Shown here: in pieces, positions 54,165 to 64,000 of the stretch
How positions within the stretch are numbered: position 1 is the first letter of the stretch
Layout: every line of letters begins with the position of its first letter
DNA from: Chrysoperla carnea
Taxonomy: Eukaryota > Arthropoda > Insecta > Neuroptera > Chrysopidae
Assembly: GCF_905475395.1 (NCBI RefSeq)
Contig: NC_058337.1
Span: forward strand, 7,242,983-7,306,982
DNA: 64,000 nucleotides
Direction: 5' to 3'
Program-made: the position numbers and the translations under genes
Notes under the pieces: model-generated
What the model saw: the letters and a program-made list of their open reading frames with translations, nothing else
The model's database searches: none
What the model was told of the DNA's origin: nothing

Positions 54165-54428
54165 GACATAAGAAGCTTGTAAATGAGGGGTGAATAATGG
54201 AATTTGATAATGAATAAGGCAGATAAGAGCAGGATAGAAAAAAACTTGCTAGAGTAATAATTTATAAGATAATATTATTTTGTATGTTTAGTAAATCCGT
54301 GTCAGTACACGCCTGTTGACAAATATTTTGTCCCTTTATTGTCCACTACACATATAGAGTCCAGTGTATTATGTTCATACATTATTTTTGATTGTTCCAA
54401 TTAATACAGAAATGGTTTTATATCAATG
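54165..54428. other. spacer
   Basis: Short AT-rich stretch between the LINE remnant and a MITE; nothing recognised. Confidence 0.3.
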
Positions 54429-54550
54429 TACACTCACTGTCAAAAAAAGTGCCACAGTTAAAACATTCTAAGCGTACTCATCATATGTTATGTTATAATA
54501 GTAACACTTAGAATGTTTTAAAACGAGCATTTTTTGTGACATTGAGTATA
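54429..54550. mobile_element. short mariner-like MITE
   Basis: TACACTCACTGTCAAAAAAA then GTGCCAC and AAAACATTCTAAG at the left; CTTAGAATGTTTTAAAAC and TTTTTTGTGACATTGAGTATA at the right. Arms about 48 bp. The ends resemble Tc1/mariner termini. Confidence 0.62.
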
Positions 54551-54718
54551 CGTTCCTATATGAGAGAATATTTAATATTTTAATGTATTGAATTAATTTC
54601 TAATTTTAGTTGTAATGGTTTCATTTTTTTTTTTTAATATCGAAACTATGTGAAAAACATATTTGGTAGATTCACATTAAAAAATTTGGAAAACGGTTGA
54701 CCCTGCAGGTCATCCCTG

Positions 54719-55598
54719 TAACTTCCCGCTAAGTATTGACTCATAACGTGTAAAAATTTTTATCTATTCTGATGTTATATCCACTCGCATTTTATTGTAA
54801 TTAGATGTGTTCTTAGACTAAAATCTGATTACACGTTGAGAGCTGATTAGTTTTTGAAATCGATCGGTAGTTCCCTGAGCTCAAAAATTGAAGATGTTCG
54901 ATGCTTTTGAGCTTCTAGCTCAAAAATTTCATAGACGTTTGATAAAACACTATTTTTTAAATTTTCAAATCGCGATAACTTTAGAATGAATAAACCGATT
55001 TTCACGCGGTTGGTGACATTCGACGCAGTTTTTGAAGCTTCATGAAGAATCTTTAAGTTTCAATTGATAGAACAAAAAATTTTGAGGTTATTCCGAAAAA
55101 ACGCTTTCTTGGGTTTTCTTTCGTCAACGATAACTCACGAACGAATCAACCGATTTTGACCGGGCTGGTGGTGATCGACGTGGTTTTTTGATGTTGAGAG
55201 CTGATTGGTTTTTGGAATTGATCGATACAGCCGTTTAAAAGTTATTCAAAGAAAACCACTTAAAAAATATTTATTTTTGCAGTTTTTTTGAGATTTCTCG
55301 AAATCTATCGGTTCGAATCGGTCCAAATAGGCCTCAATCTAAGTTTGGTCAAGCCCTTTCGAATGGCACCAACCGCGATCAAATCGGACAAGCCGTTCAA
55401 AAGTTATGAGAGGTTTACATACATCCACACACACACACACACACACACACACTTCCATACATACAGCCATACAGACACCCTCGCGGAAGTAGTCAGGGAA
55501 GCTTCCTGACACCTTAAAACGTCGAGATCTGATGAAAACTCGATTTTGGCAAAACGGGGTGAAAACAATAACTTCCCTATTTTCTTAGCGGGAAGTTA
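54719..55598. mobile_element. DNA-transposon-like element with ACTTCCCGCTAAG ends
   Basis: TA-ACTTCCCGCTAAG at the left and CTTAGCGGGAAGT-TA at the right. The interior (about 875 bp) repeats phrases such as CGATAACTCACGAACGAATC and GATAACTTTAGAATGAATAA, which suggests internal duplication. It carries an AC microsatellite (about 55426-55452). No transposase. Confidence 0.62.
55426..55452. repeat. AC dinucleotide microsatellite
   Basis: About 13 AC units within the element at 54719-55598. Confidence 0.9.
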
Positions 55599-57229
55599 AA
55601 AACGTAAATATCTGAATGGTTTGGTATTTGATATCTTATACGATCAAATTTTGGAATTCAGTTACCTAGTTTGTTAAATTTTAGGTTATGTAGCTAAAGA
55701 AGCTTCAAATGTTAGATGTAAGTTTAAACCTCTTCACTTAATAACAGCCAAATAGAATCAGGAGGGACCGATCTTGCATTTAAAAACAAGTTTTTTCTAA
55801 AAAATATTATGTAGTATTTAGTTATAATGAGTATTATGCGTTTTCACTGCTTAATCCGGTTGCTTAACGAAAATGACAGGTTGGAAGATTTTAACCGTTC
55901 TATGGAGACTGTCTTCTAATCGATTTACTCCAGTAAACGGGGAATAAACTTCTAATACTTTCCTATAATGCTGATTGACTTGAAAATTTGACTTAAAATA
56001 GTAAGTTGAAAAAATTTGTTGTGACTGTTAGACGTCGGATATCTAAGAGCTTGTATATCCCCTATATTTTCTTAATCATTTCCGATATAAATGCAAGCGT
56101 GTAATATGCCTGATTGCCTGTTTGGATAAAAGTAGTGAGCTTTTTTAAAACGCATACATTATTGCAATGTTCCATGAAATCAATAGACCTGAAAGTATTA
56201 TTATTTTTGTTACTCGTAAAATTATACTTAAAATAAAAATTATACCAGATGAAATACCTTTATTTACAAAAAAGTACGAGTCTAATTTTTTTCTTCCACT
56301 TTTAATGTTTTGATTCAAAAACTTTTGAAACAAGTATTATTATTTTGATATTTTTGCAAAAATCTATTGTGACTAGGTGAACTTTCAAACGTAATAACTT
56401 TTCCAGACAAGAACAAAAAATTTTCTCATATCAGAATTAGTCGACTAGACATAAAGAGCTTACATGCAGTCTCAAAGATTAGGTGATCCCGAATATTTAT
56501 AAGCCATGGCTCCAGGACTAATTGTTATTATTTTTTATTATTTACAAAAATCTCTTACTATTGGATATATGTATATAAAATGAAAATACTAAATTAAATT
56601 AAATTGACCGCCTTAAAATACTTGTACCATATATGCTGATTTACCCTGTATATTCCTGGTATAAAATAACTTGAATATTTCATCATTTGTTAAAATTATT
56701 TTAAGATAGTACTCAATTAAAAATTTTAGTAAATACATTTATTTGTCAAACTATAAAGATATGATATATGAATAATATTTCTAGTTTTTCATCACCATGC
56801 TTTTAAAGGACAACAAATACAAACACATGGTGCGTAGAAGTATGATGTATATTGATATTGTATATACATATAAATGCTTTGAAAATAAATAAATAAAACA
56901 TGTGTTATGTATGTTCTTATCTGCACCAAAATTAAATTATTTAAAAAAAGTCTTGTGATGACGAACTTAATTGAAGTAATGTGGCACGTGGGCAAAAAGA
57001 AAAAAAAAAGAAAAAATAATATAATGAGTAAGTATGGAACTGACTTACAATGTATAAGATCACTTACATGATATGCCTTAAGGATTTTATGTTATGGACA
57101 TAGTGTCAGAAAATTCTAAATTGTTTTTATACTTACTCAGAATTTTATAATACAATTACCATAAAAGTTTGAAGTCGACCATCTCCAACTCGAGATAAAT
57201 TTAATTAAAATTTGGATAGTTAGATAACA
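55599..57229. other. spacer, nothing firmly recognised
   Basis: Two short minus-strand frames (56145-56333, 56792-56995) have no motif and were not accepted. No terminal repeats found. Confidence 0.3.
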
Positions 57230-57505
57230 TAGATTCCGTTCGCGTTATGCCCAGGATAGCGGGCTCGACTCCCGCCGTCACAACAAAAATTTATTTAATC
57301 AATAGTTGTGATGGGCTGGTGTAGTGCATGGTATATGCATGAAGTAGGTGCACTCAGCCTCTGAAGTAATAGAGGAGCTGATAAATGAAATTATCAGTGA
57401 AAAAGGTGGTAAAAAACATATACTATATCACAATGGGCTTCTATAGCCTAAGTGCGTCCTTCATGGACAGCCAATATAACCTAGTCTAACCTTATATAGA
57501 GAGTA
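57230..57505 (+). repeat. candidate tRNA-derived SINE
   Basis: GGATAGCGGGCTCGACTCCC near 57253 resembles a pol III B box (GGTTCGANTCC) of a tRNA-like head. The body follows and the end AATATAACCTAGTCTAACCT resembles the tail of the LINE remnant at 49300 (CTCTAACCTAACC). A convincing A box was not found. Single copy in the window. Confidence 0.4.
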
Positions 57506-57574
57506 TAGGAAAGGTTATGTTTTTAACAAGTTTTTTAATTTTAAAAGAAAACCAATAAGATATTTTCAAAAACT

Positions 57575-57645
57575 AATAGTCTAGCCGACACTTAAGCATG
57601 TGCGATAGCTCGTTAAATTCAGAATGATGTCTAGAAAAACTCCTT
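57575..57645 (+). repeat. R7 repeat, fragment
   Basis: AGTCTAGCC, ATAGCTCGTTAAATTCAGAA and GATGTCTAGAAAA match the 45900 copy. Confidence 0.5.
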
Positions 57646-57780
57646 AGGGGTATAATTTTAAAAAAATTATACTCCTAAAATCGGATGCCTACGTCATACT
57701 AAGAACACACTCTCCAAATTTCAGGTCTCTGCGATCAGCGGTTTAGGCTGTGCAATGATCCGTCATTCAGGACAAAGCAT

Positions 57781-57950
57781 TTTATATGTATAGATGTATA
57801 TGAAATATATCAAGGTATGCTACGTTTAGTCCCAAATTTGTAACGCCTAAAAATATTGATGCTACGAACAAAATTTTGGTTTAGGTGTTCATAAAATCAC
57901 CTAATTAATCCATTTCCGGTTGTCTTCCGCTGGTCTGCCCGTCTGTTTGT
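57781..57950 (+). repeat. R1 element, 5' fragment
   Basis: R1 start through TTAGTCCCAAATTTGTAACG, TAGGTGTTCATAAAATCACC and CCATTTCCGGTTGTC, then truncated. Confidence 0.78.
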
Positions 57951-58429
57951 GGATTAAATAAATATAGCGTTAAATTTATTTTTCAAGTTACTTAACGGTA
58001 AAGATAATTTTATCGTTTTTTTCCAAAAATTTTCTGCATTTAAATTGCAATATTTCGAAAAACTATGGGTCCGAAACTGACAGAACTTTTTGAGTATGTT
58101 CTCGGTAACTAAATAGAGTAAATTGGAAAGTGAATAATTATATCTCCCGTGGTAAATTTACCAATTTTTATACTGAATAAATTATAAAAAAAGTTACGAT
58201 AAACTTGATTTTCATTATAACTCCGTTAATTTTCGTGCAAATGATTTGAAACTTTTTTTATTTTTAAGGTTTTTTGTAGTACTTTCCTCCACTTTTTGAG
58301 TAATTTAATGAGGAATTGCAATCCTCAATAACTCGAAAAGTATTGACTAAATATACTTAAATGACACGTTTTGCTTAGATTTCATCTCTATTTCGATTTC
58401 CGTTTCAATTTACAACATATATTTTTCGG

Positions 58430-58560
58430 ACTGCTTAGAATGGGTGGTTACCACCTCCTGGACAATAGCACCACTAGGCACCATATAACTGATCTAGAGG
58501 GTGAACAAAACTTAATCTCAAATTTTTTCAGGTCAATTGGAGCTATATGCAAGAATTTAG
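58430..58560 (+). repeat. R9 repeat, copy 2
   Basis: GTTACCACCTCCTGGACAAT, GGCACCATATAA, GATCTAGAGGGTGAACAAA, CTTAATCTCAAATTTTTTCA: direct counterpart of 41985-42115 reversed. Short frames here are repeat-derived. Confidence 0.58.
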
Positions 58561-58796
58561 AGGTTTAAGACTCGTTTACTGGAGTATTAGTATTAAATTT
58601 TTAATTAACAATAGTTTCGTGGCAGTAAAAATGTTACACCTTTTGCAGTTTAGCCTTCATCCGTACTATAAGAAATTTCGAACCATTACTTTCGAATATA
58701 AATTCGTTAAAATAATTTATCGAAATCGAATTGTTACAAACGATTTTCAAAAACACTACTCAGAACGGCCATAGGTTGTATACCCATCTGTACTGT

Positions 58797-59145
58797 ATTC
58801 GTTGTGTGCGTAGACATGGTAGGGACAATAAAATCGATGCCAGCGCTTCCAGTGAAAAATTTTGGCATTAAAGGAGGCTGTTATGACTAATTTGCAATTC
58901 TTTACATGTTAATATTATAGAAAATGTCAAATTAAAATTATTGAAAAATACTAATTAATTAAACTTAATGCATTAAAAATTGTGAAAATAAGAAATCAAA
59001 TTGCACAAATATTATTTTCAAATGTAAATTATCATAATTATTTACTTAAATTTGTGAAATAATAATATTAAATATTCAATGAAAGTCTTATATGCAATCC
59101 ATACAATTATATATGCATCCATACAATTCTATAATTAAAGTAGTA
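58797..59145 (+). repeat. R2 MITE, right end lost
   Basis: Starts ATTCGTTGTGTGCGTAGACA and runs to CTATAATTAAAGTAGT; the final 40 bp is missing where the next palindromic element begins. Confidence 0.82.
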
Positions 59146-59208
59146 ATACTTAGACGCTTCCAATTAGATATTTAATTCATGTTGCTTCAATATCATGTAT
59201 AGATAGAT

Positions 59209-59546
59209 ATACCATGTGTGTTCGTACCATCTAGGCATATACATATCTGTAGTATGACAGAATACATCTGTTTAGTAATGCATCTAAGCGAGAGGTATTA
59301 TATACATGTCTTGAACATTAGTTGGAAGACGCTTGGAGAGTGGGAGTTTTTTAGTTACAGATAACTAGTAAGTATGCAACAAAACTCTCACTCTCTGCAT
59401 GCATACAACAGAAGATCTGTCGTATCGTATCTGTAGTCTTACAACACATGTATATAATACCTCTCGCTTAGATGCATTACTAAACGAATGGTTTCTGTCA
59501 TACTACAGATATGTATATGCGTAGATGGTACAAACACACATGGTAT
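59209..59546. mobile_element. 338-bp palindromic MITE
   Basis: Arms of about 100 bp: ATACCATGTGTGTTCGTACC, GTAGTATGACAGAA, GCATCTAAGCGAGAGGTATT at the left mirror AATACCTCTCGCTTAGATGC, TTCTGTCATACTAC, CATGGTAT at the right. The loop holds a weaker inner inverted pair (GGAGAGTGGGAGTTTT / AAAACTCTCACTCTCT). Confidence 0.75.
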
Positions 59547-59831
59547 ATTCAAATTCATGCCACTTAATTTTGAGTGTCAATTAACATTTGTTATCAACTC
59601 TTAATAATTCAATCAACATTCATAAACATTCTACTGATTTGTTTTTTACAAAAACATTAATACCTATATTTTATGAAGATAAATTGTAATTGATTACTTT
59701 CTAAAATTGAAATTATCATTATCTCAAATTACAGGATATTTCAAATAAAAATAAATGTTTGCTTATAGTAAAAATGTTTTGTTCTGTTAACAAAATTTTA
59801 TGGTATTTAAAAACTAAAAACTTAATAATAA

Positions 59832-59920
59832 CAAGTGAAAACAAATAATTGACTGTGTTAATTGTTGAAATATCATGCATAGACAATGTTGATTACTCTA
59901 TCACACTATACATACATACA
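59832..59920 (-). repeat. R1 element, tail fragment
   Basis: ACAAGTGAAAACAAATAATT, TTAATTGTTGAAATATCATG, then loses R1 similarity after about 85 bp. Confidence 0.75.
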
Positions 59921-59929
59921 TGGGAAACA

Positions 59930-60125
59930 ACTCTGACAGAACAGTTTTCTACATTACTTTGGCTGACACCGACTCCAAAAATAACAATAATTTTAACTCC
60001 ATTATATTATCATTATTTGTTTACTTTTTAGTGCATTTTAATTTGTTTTGGAAAAGTTTTCCTTTTGAAGTCGGTTTTCTTTTTGTTCAAAGTTTTTTTT
60101 CAAACGCTTATAATCAGGACACGGG
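59930..60125 (+). repeat. R8 repeat, copy 1
   Basis: GTGCATTTTAATTTGTTTTG, AAAAGTTTTCCTTTTGAAGT, CGGTTTTCTTTTTG also occur at 63545-63640. Confidence 0.6.
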
Positions 60126-60223
60126 TTTTAATACGAATATAACAATAGCTTAATTGTCCAAATCTATCGAACCGTTTGGAAGATACGTGGTAATAAAGAT
60201 ATTTACAAATAAATATACATACA

Positions 60224-60697
60224 CTAGCTGTGAACTACCCGCTTTGCTGGGCAACATCCCCACTTGCACCCCTCCCTCCACATTTCCTTGGGATAACAGT
60301 TTTGTAATGTACACGTCATGCTCTTTTATTTGATACCCCACTTAGGTATATTTGTAAATATTCGATAATTCCTTCCCACTTTCTCGCTACACCTTTCTAC
60401 CCTCCGAAGGTTAAAAGTAGATAAAAACAATAGATCTTTGAAGCTGGTTGTATATCGTGTCAATATTTTATCTTAATCGATGCACAACTTTTTTATTTTT
60501 TGAAGCATATCCCTTTCAACCCCTATTTCAACCCCTTACTCTACTATAATATGGATGTATTATACATAAAAACCTTCCTCTTGAATCACTCTATCTATTA
60601 AAAAAACTGCATCAAAATCCGTTGCGTAGTTTCAAAGATTTAAGCGTACATAGGGACATAGGGACAGAAAAAGCGACTTTGTTTTATAATGTAGTGA
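60224..60697 (-). mobile_element. non-autonomous Helitron, reverse copy
   Basis: On the minus strand it starts TCACTACATTATAAAACAAA (base 60697) and ends in CTAG (60227-60224) after a GC-rich stem (GCCCAGCAAAGCGGG). Host bases are A before TC and T after CTAG, the Helitron target rule. The first 110 bp matches 11359-11768. 474 bp. Confidence 0.78.
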
Positions 60698-61337
60698 TAT
60701 ATACAATATATGTGCGAAAAACATAACCACTCCTTGGCAGTCGGGCAAAAAGTGAGTAAATTCACTTTACGTAAATTCTGTTTCATATCTTTTTTACATT
60801 TCATTATTTCGTTACTTTTAATTTAATTTAACCAACAGCCGTAATCTTTTAGTTTTTAATAACAATAGATTGTTTATAAAAATAAAGTAATAAAAAACAT
60901 AAAATAAAATTTTTGATTTGAATCTGACGGAAATGATAAAATTAGACAATTAATTTATATAAATAATATATGAAGTATAAATGTACTTTATAAAATAATA
61001 AATATTATCCAGATTTTATTTAATATAAAGATTTATTTAGATTATGATAAATTAAATATTAATTTATGATATTTAAAATAATATATGAGGACGTGTGTTT
61101 CAAAAATAACGACAACACACAAACACAAGCCGTTTACAAAATAGGAATTTTGGAAAACAAAGTTTGACTCTATTTTTACAGACATCTGTAATTTATGGTA
61201 ATGTCAGATTAAATTAAATTTAAAAAAAAATATATTTTATAAATTATAGCTCATGTGTTATTCTGATGTATGAGCTAGCTCTATTATATGTATGAGCTAT
61301 GGTTAAGTTTCATTCAAATCCATTAATTAGTTTTTAC
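60698..61337. other. AT-rich spacer, nothing recognised
   Basis: No gene or repeat that I can support. Confidence 0.3.
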
Positions 61338-61986
61338 TGATACTGCAATATTATCCACAGACGTGGACCCAAATGTAGCTTCACAAAGACTACAAAATAG
61401 TATAAATAAAATACAAAACTGGTTACAAAAGTGGCGTATTCAAGTAAATGAACAAAAATCAGTTCAAGTAACATTCTCTTTAAGAAGGGAAACTTGTCCA
61501 GCTGTAAAAATGAACAATGTCAGTTTTCCACAGGCAAACGAAGTGAAATACTTGGGAATTCACTTAGACAGAAGGCTAACTTGGCGCAAACACATCTGGT
61601 CCAAGAGAAAACAATCAAATTTAAAATTTTCGAAACTTTACTGGCTGTTAGGTCATAAATCTAAGTTATCATTAGACAATAAAGTGCTAGTGTATAAAAC
61701 AATTTTAAAACCTGTGTGGACTTATGGGATTCAAGTATGGGGAACTGCTAGCAACAGTAACATCGAAATTATTCAACGGTTTCAATCAAAAGAGTTACGA
61801 ACAATTAGTGAATCTCCCTGGTACGTGCGTAATGACGAAATTCATCGTAGTCTTGAAGTGCCCACAGTGCGCGAAGAAATTACGCGGTTCAGTGAAAGTT
61901 ACTTGACTCGCCTTGAAAGGCATCCAAATGTTGAAGTAATCAATCTCTTAGACAATAGTGAAAGAGTAAATAGACTAAATAGATAA
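61338..61986 (+). pseudogene. Jockey-type LINE reverse transcriptase, 3' fragment
   Basis: Open frame of about 215 residues without a start Met. It begins at DTAILSTDVDP, immediately after where the catalytic YADD would be, then LQNSINKIQNWLQKWRIQVN, EVKYLGIHLDRRLTWRKHI, KTILKPVWTYGIQVWGTAS and ends NSERVNRLNR. This is the RT thumb and C-terminal region of Jockey-clade non-LTR elements. 5' truncation is the usual result of incomplete reverse transcription. About 160 bp of 3' tail follows. The frame is intact, so insertion is fairly young. Confidence 0.85.
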
Positions 61987-62149
61987 AGTGTTCTAGATTT
62001 AAGATTTAGATTTACGTAAATAGTTTTAATTACAGTTCACATTACTATAATAAATTCGATTAGGTGACTATCACTGGGTAGTTGCCGTTCATGTTATCTA
62101 TTCATCGACCTATTTATAGTTCCTTTAGGAACTGATAATAGAATATTAG

Positions 62150-62226
62150 GATCATTATTTTTAAGCGTTACAAACTTGGGACTAAACTTAATATACTATG
62201 TATATTTCATATATACATGGTATAAT
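62150..62226 (-). repeat. R1 element, 5' fragment (reverse)
   Basis: ATCATTATTTTTAAGCGTTA, CAAACTTGGGACTAAACTTA and the CATATATACATGGTATA hairpin; directly follows the LINE tail. Confidence 0.8.
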
Positions 62227-62743
62227 AACCGTTTCGCTGAAAATCGCGAAAAACTGGATTTTAGGACCTTTTACCCCGCGTAAATTTTTTTCATATCTGG
62301 GATCGTTGAGGATTTTTTAGATTGCATTTATGATGGTGTTTTGAAAAAGTCTACCAAATTTCAGCTGGGTGCGAATTTTTATACCTTCGGATTCAATTGT
62401 CCGCAGATAATTTGTGGTAGACAAACAATTTAAAACACTTGGCAGTGAATTAAAACTTAAATAAATTCAAAATTGTATGTAAGAACATACAATAGTGTAT
62501 GTATTTTAAAAATAATAATTTTATTAAGTAAATGTAATGAAAACAGGATTTTGATAAATTAAACAGTTTATATTATAAAAAGTGATTTTAACAACATCTG
62601 ATGATGATGGTTTATTATATATATTTATTTATTTATGTAAATACAAATAAAATGCTTTAAGTGCTATCATAATATGGGAAGGTTGTCAAGGTAAACATAA
62701 TAATTACATAATCAAGCATATTGTTATAAAGATCTGAGATAAT
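62227..62743. other. spacer, nothing recognised
   Basis: AT-rich; no gene seen. Confidence 0.3.
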
Positions 62744-63521
62744 CAGTGATGGATTTAGGCCTAGGCCCGTGAGGCCCGGGCCAAGGGCGGCAGAAATTGA
62801 AGGGCGGCAAAATTTATGAAATGCCAAAATTTTAGATTCACAAAAAAGTAAAGACAATCAATTATAAAAATTGGTTCAGAATAGTTTTTATAAAAAATTT
62901 TCGATAGAAAATATTATAATCCAATTCATTAATCTACTTCTCAATCTGTGTGGGTAAGATGTTAATTTTTTAATCGATCAATGATATTCTTTATCGAGTA
63001 ATGTTCTTTACTTTCTGTTCCTTTAATGAGATTAATCTCACGTGTATGAAGCATTTTGAAATTATTTAATCCAAATGACTTCTCAATTTGTTTTGAGTAT
63101 TCCGGCTACAAATTGTTCAGGAGAAAGATCTTTTTCTACTCTTAAAAGGGTAAAAACCTATTTACGCGCAAGCATGGGCCAAGATAGACTTAATGCACTT
63201 GCATTACTGTCTATTGAAGCTCAACTAGTCCAAAAAATTAATTACGGTGACATAATTGACGTTTTTGCACGGACCAAAGCCAGGAAAAAGAAATTTTCAA
63301 ATTGATTAATATTAAAAGAAATATGAATTATTTATCTGTCTAAAGTTTGTATATATATATTTATCTGTCTTGATTATCAGTAATATTAAAAAAATTATAC
63401 TTCAATAAATTAAGTTACTTTAAAATAAAAAACTGGATCAAAATTAATGAAATTCATTCTATCAAAAAGGGCGGCGCATCGAACGGGGCCTAGGGCGGCA
63501 GCAAGTCTAAATCCGTCACTG
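62744..63521 (+). mobile_element. hAT element, shorter deletion copy without TSD
   Basis: Same ends as 48193-49134 (CAGTGATGGATTTAGGCC and CTAAATCCGTCACTG), but 778 bp. The flanks GAGATAAT and ATTGTAGG do not match. It lacks the second half of the internal inverted pair found in the other copy. Confidence 0.85.
63075..63305 (+). pseudogene. hAT transposase C-terminal remnant, second copy
   Basis: VLSIPATNCSGERSFSTLKR, RASMGQDRLNALALLS and TKARKKKFSN; differs from 48674-48925 at a handful of residues (E to K after STL, E to Q after MG, S-I for S-N). The coding frame remains open although it cannot encode a transposase. Confidence 0.85.
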
Positions 63522-63544
63522 ATTGTAGGGCGTAGGAAATTATA

Positions 63545-63960
63545 TTATCGTTATTTTTTACTTTTTAGTGCATTTTAATTTATTTTGGAAAAGTTTTTCT
63601 TTTGAAGTCGGTTTTCTTTTTGCTAAAAGTTTTTTTTAGTTTGTGATTTTTAGTGAATCTGAAGTACACTAACTAATTTGTCAATATAAAAAAAAATCAT
63701 CGAAGTGATAATGAGTTATTCGTCCTCTTGTCGTGCATGCTTAATGAAAATTTAAGACTTTTTTGGTTTTCTCATGGATGTCGTTGTGAGAACTGGACCA
63801 AAATGTAAGGGGACCACACGGGAAGCACCAGCTTTCAAATAGATAAAGAATCATCAAAATCGGTTCAGTCAAAAGTTCTGAGGTAACAAGCATTAAAAAA
63901 AAAAAAATACAGTCGAATTGATAACCTCCTCCGTTTTTGTTTGAAGTCGGTTAATAAATA
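63545..63960 (+). repeat. R8 repeat, longer copy
   Basis: The start matches 59930-60125 (GTGCATTTTAATTTATTTTG, TTTTGAAGTCGGTTTTCTTT). A second GAAGTCGGTT lies at 63942. The middle (CATCAAAATCGGTTCAGTCA, AAGTTCTGAGGTAACAAGC) is wording common in insect retroelement tails. Confidence 0.55.
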
Positions 63961-64000
63961 CTGAAATAACAGTAATGCGCCGACCTAGAAAACGAACCAA

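Noticed and set aside
57253-57290. tRNA gene at the B-box-like motif
   Set aside because: No A box or cloverleaf can be completed; better viewed as a SINE head.
62744-63521. 8-bp target duplication for the second hAT copy
   Set aside because: The flanks GAGATAAT and ATTGTAGG do not match, so no TSD is claimed.

Overview
The window looks like nuclear DNA of an insect. It is AT-rich and the genes are spliced with GT/AG introns. It carries an insect-type muscle myosin regulatory light chain, a TAB1 orthologue and a neutral-lipase gene, set in a dense field of DNA transposons, Helitrons and decayed LINEs. I cannot name the species from sequence alone. Nothing suggests a bacterial, plasmid or viral genome. 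I see no tRNA, rRNA or CRISPR locus. About 15-20% of the window is protein-coding; most of the rest is recognisable repeat.

Genes from left to right: a possible exon ending at base 122 (+). A neutral (pancreatic-type) lipase on the minus strand in at least four exons (9573 to 4105), with a complete Ser-Asp-His triad and introns full of transposons. A probable BEN-domain terminal exon (+, 12485-12810), phase-compatible with the exon at 122; if joined, the lipase would be nested in its intron. TAB1 (+, 15676-18801, four exons, 476 aa). A secreted 779-aa protein with helical repeats and a beta-trefoil-like C-terminus (-, 20484-22823). A 12-finger C2H2 protein (+, 27099-28583) next to the wreck of a second one. 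An unrecognised 3-exon gene for a 1206-aa helical-repeat protein (+, 30313-35309). Mlc2 (-, 40156-36600), whose first coding exon holds only the ATG. The right-hand third (41-64 kb) has no convincing host gene and consists of transposon layers.

Repeats. I use local names. R1 is a ~565-bp interspersed element with 13 copies, carrying a CCGT microsatellite and a palindromic tail. R2 is a ~390-bp MITE (5 copies). R3 is a palindromic MITE (2 copies and a fragment). R5, R7, R8 and R9 are smaller families. There are also P-element-like MITEs (3 copies, 8-bp target duplications), hAT elements with 8-bp duplications, two Helitrons with A|T junctions and CTAG ends, TTAA- and TA-flanked foldback MITEs, and LINE debris (zinc-knuckle ORF1, RNase H, reverse transcriptase tail).

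The genes do not form a functional cluster: lipid hydrolysis, TAK1 signalling, muscle contraction and DNA binding sit side by side. The strongest candidates for undescribed biology are the 1206-aa repeat protein, with its self-duplicating structure, and the secreted 779-aa protein.
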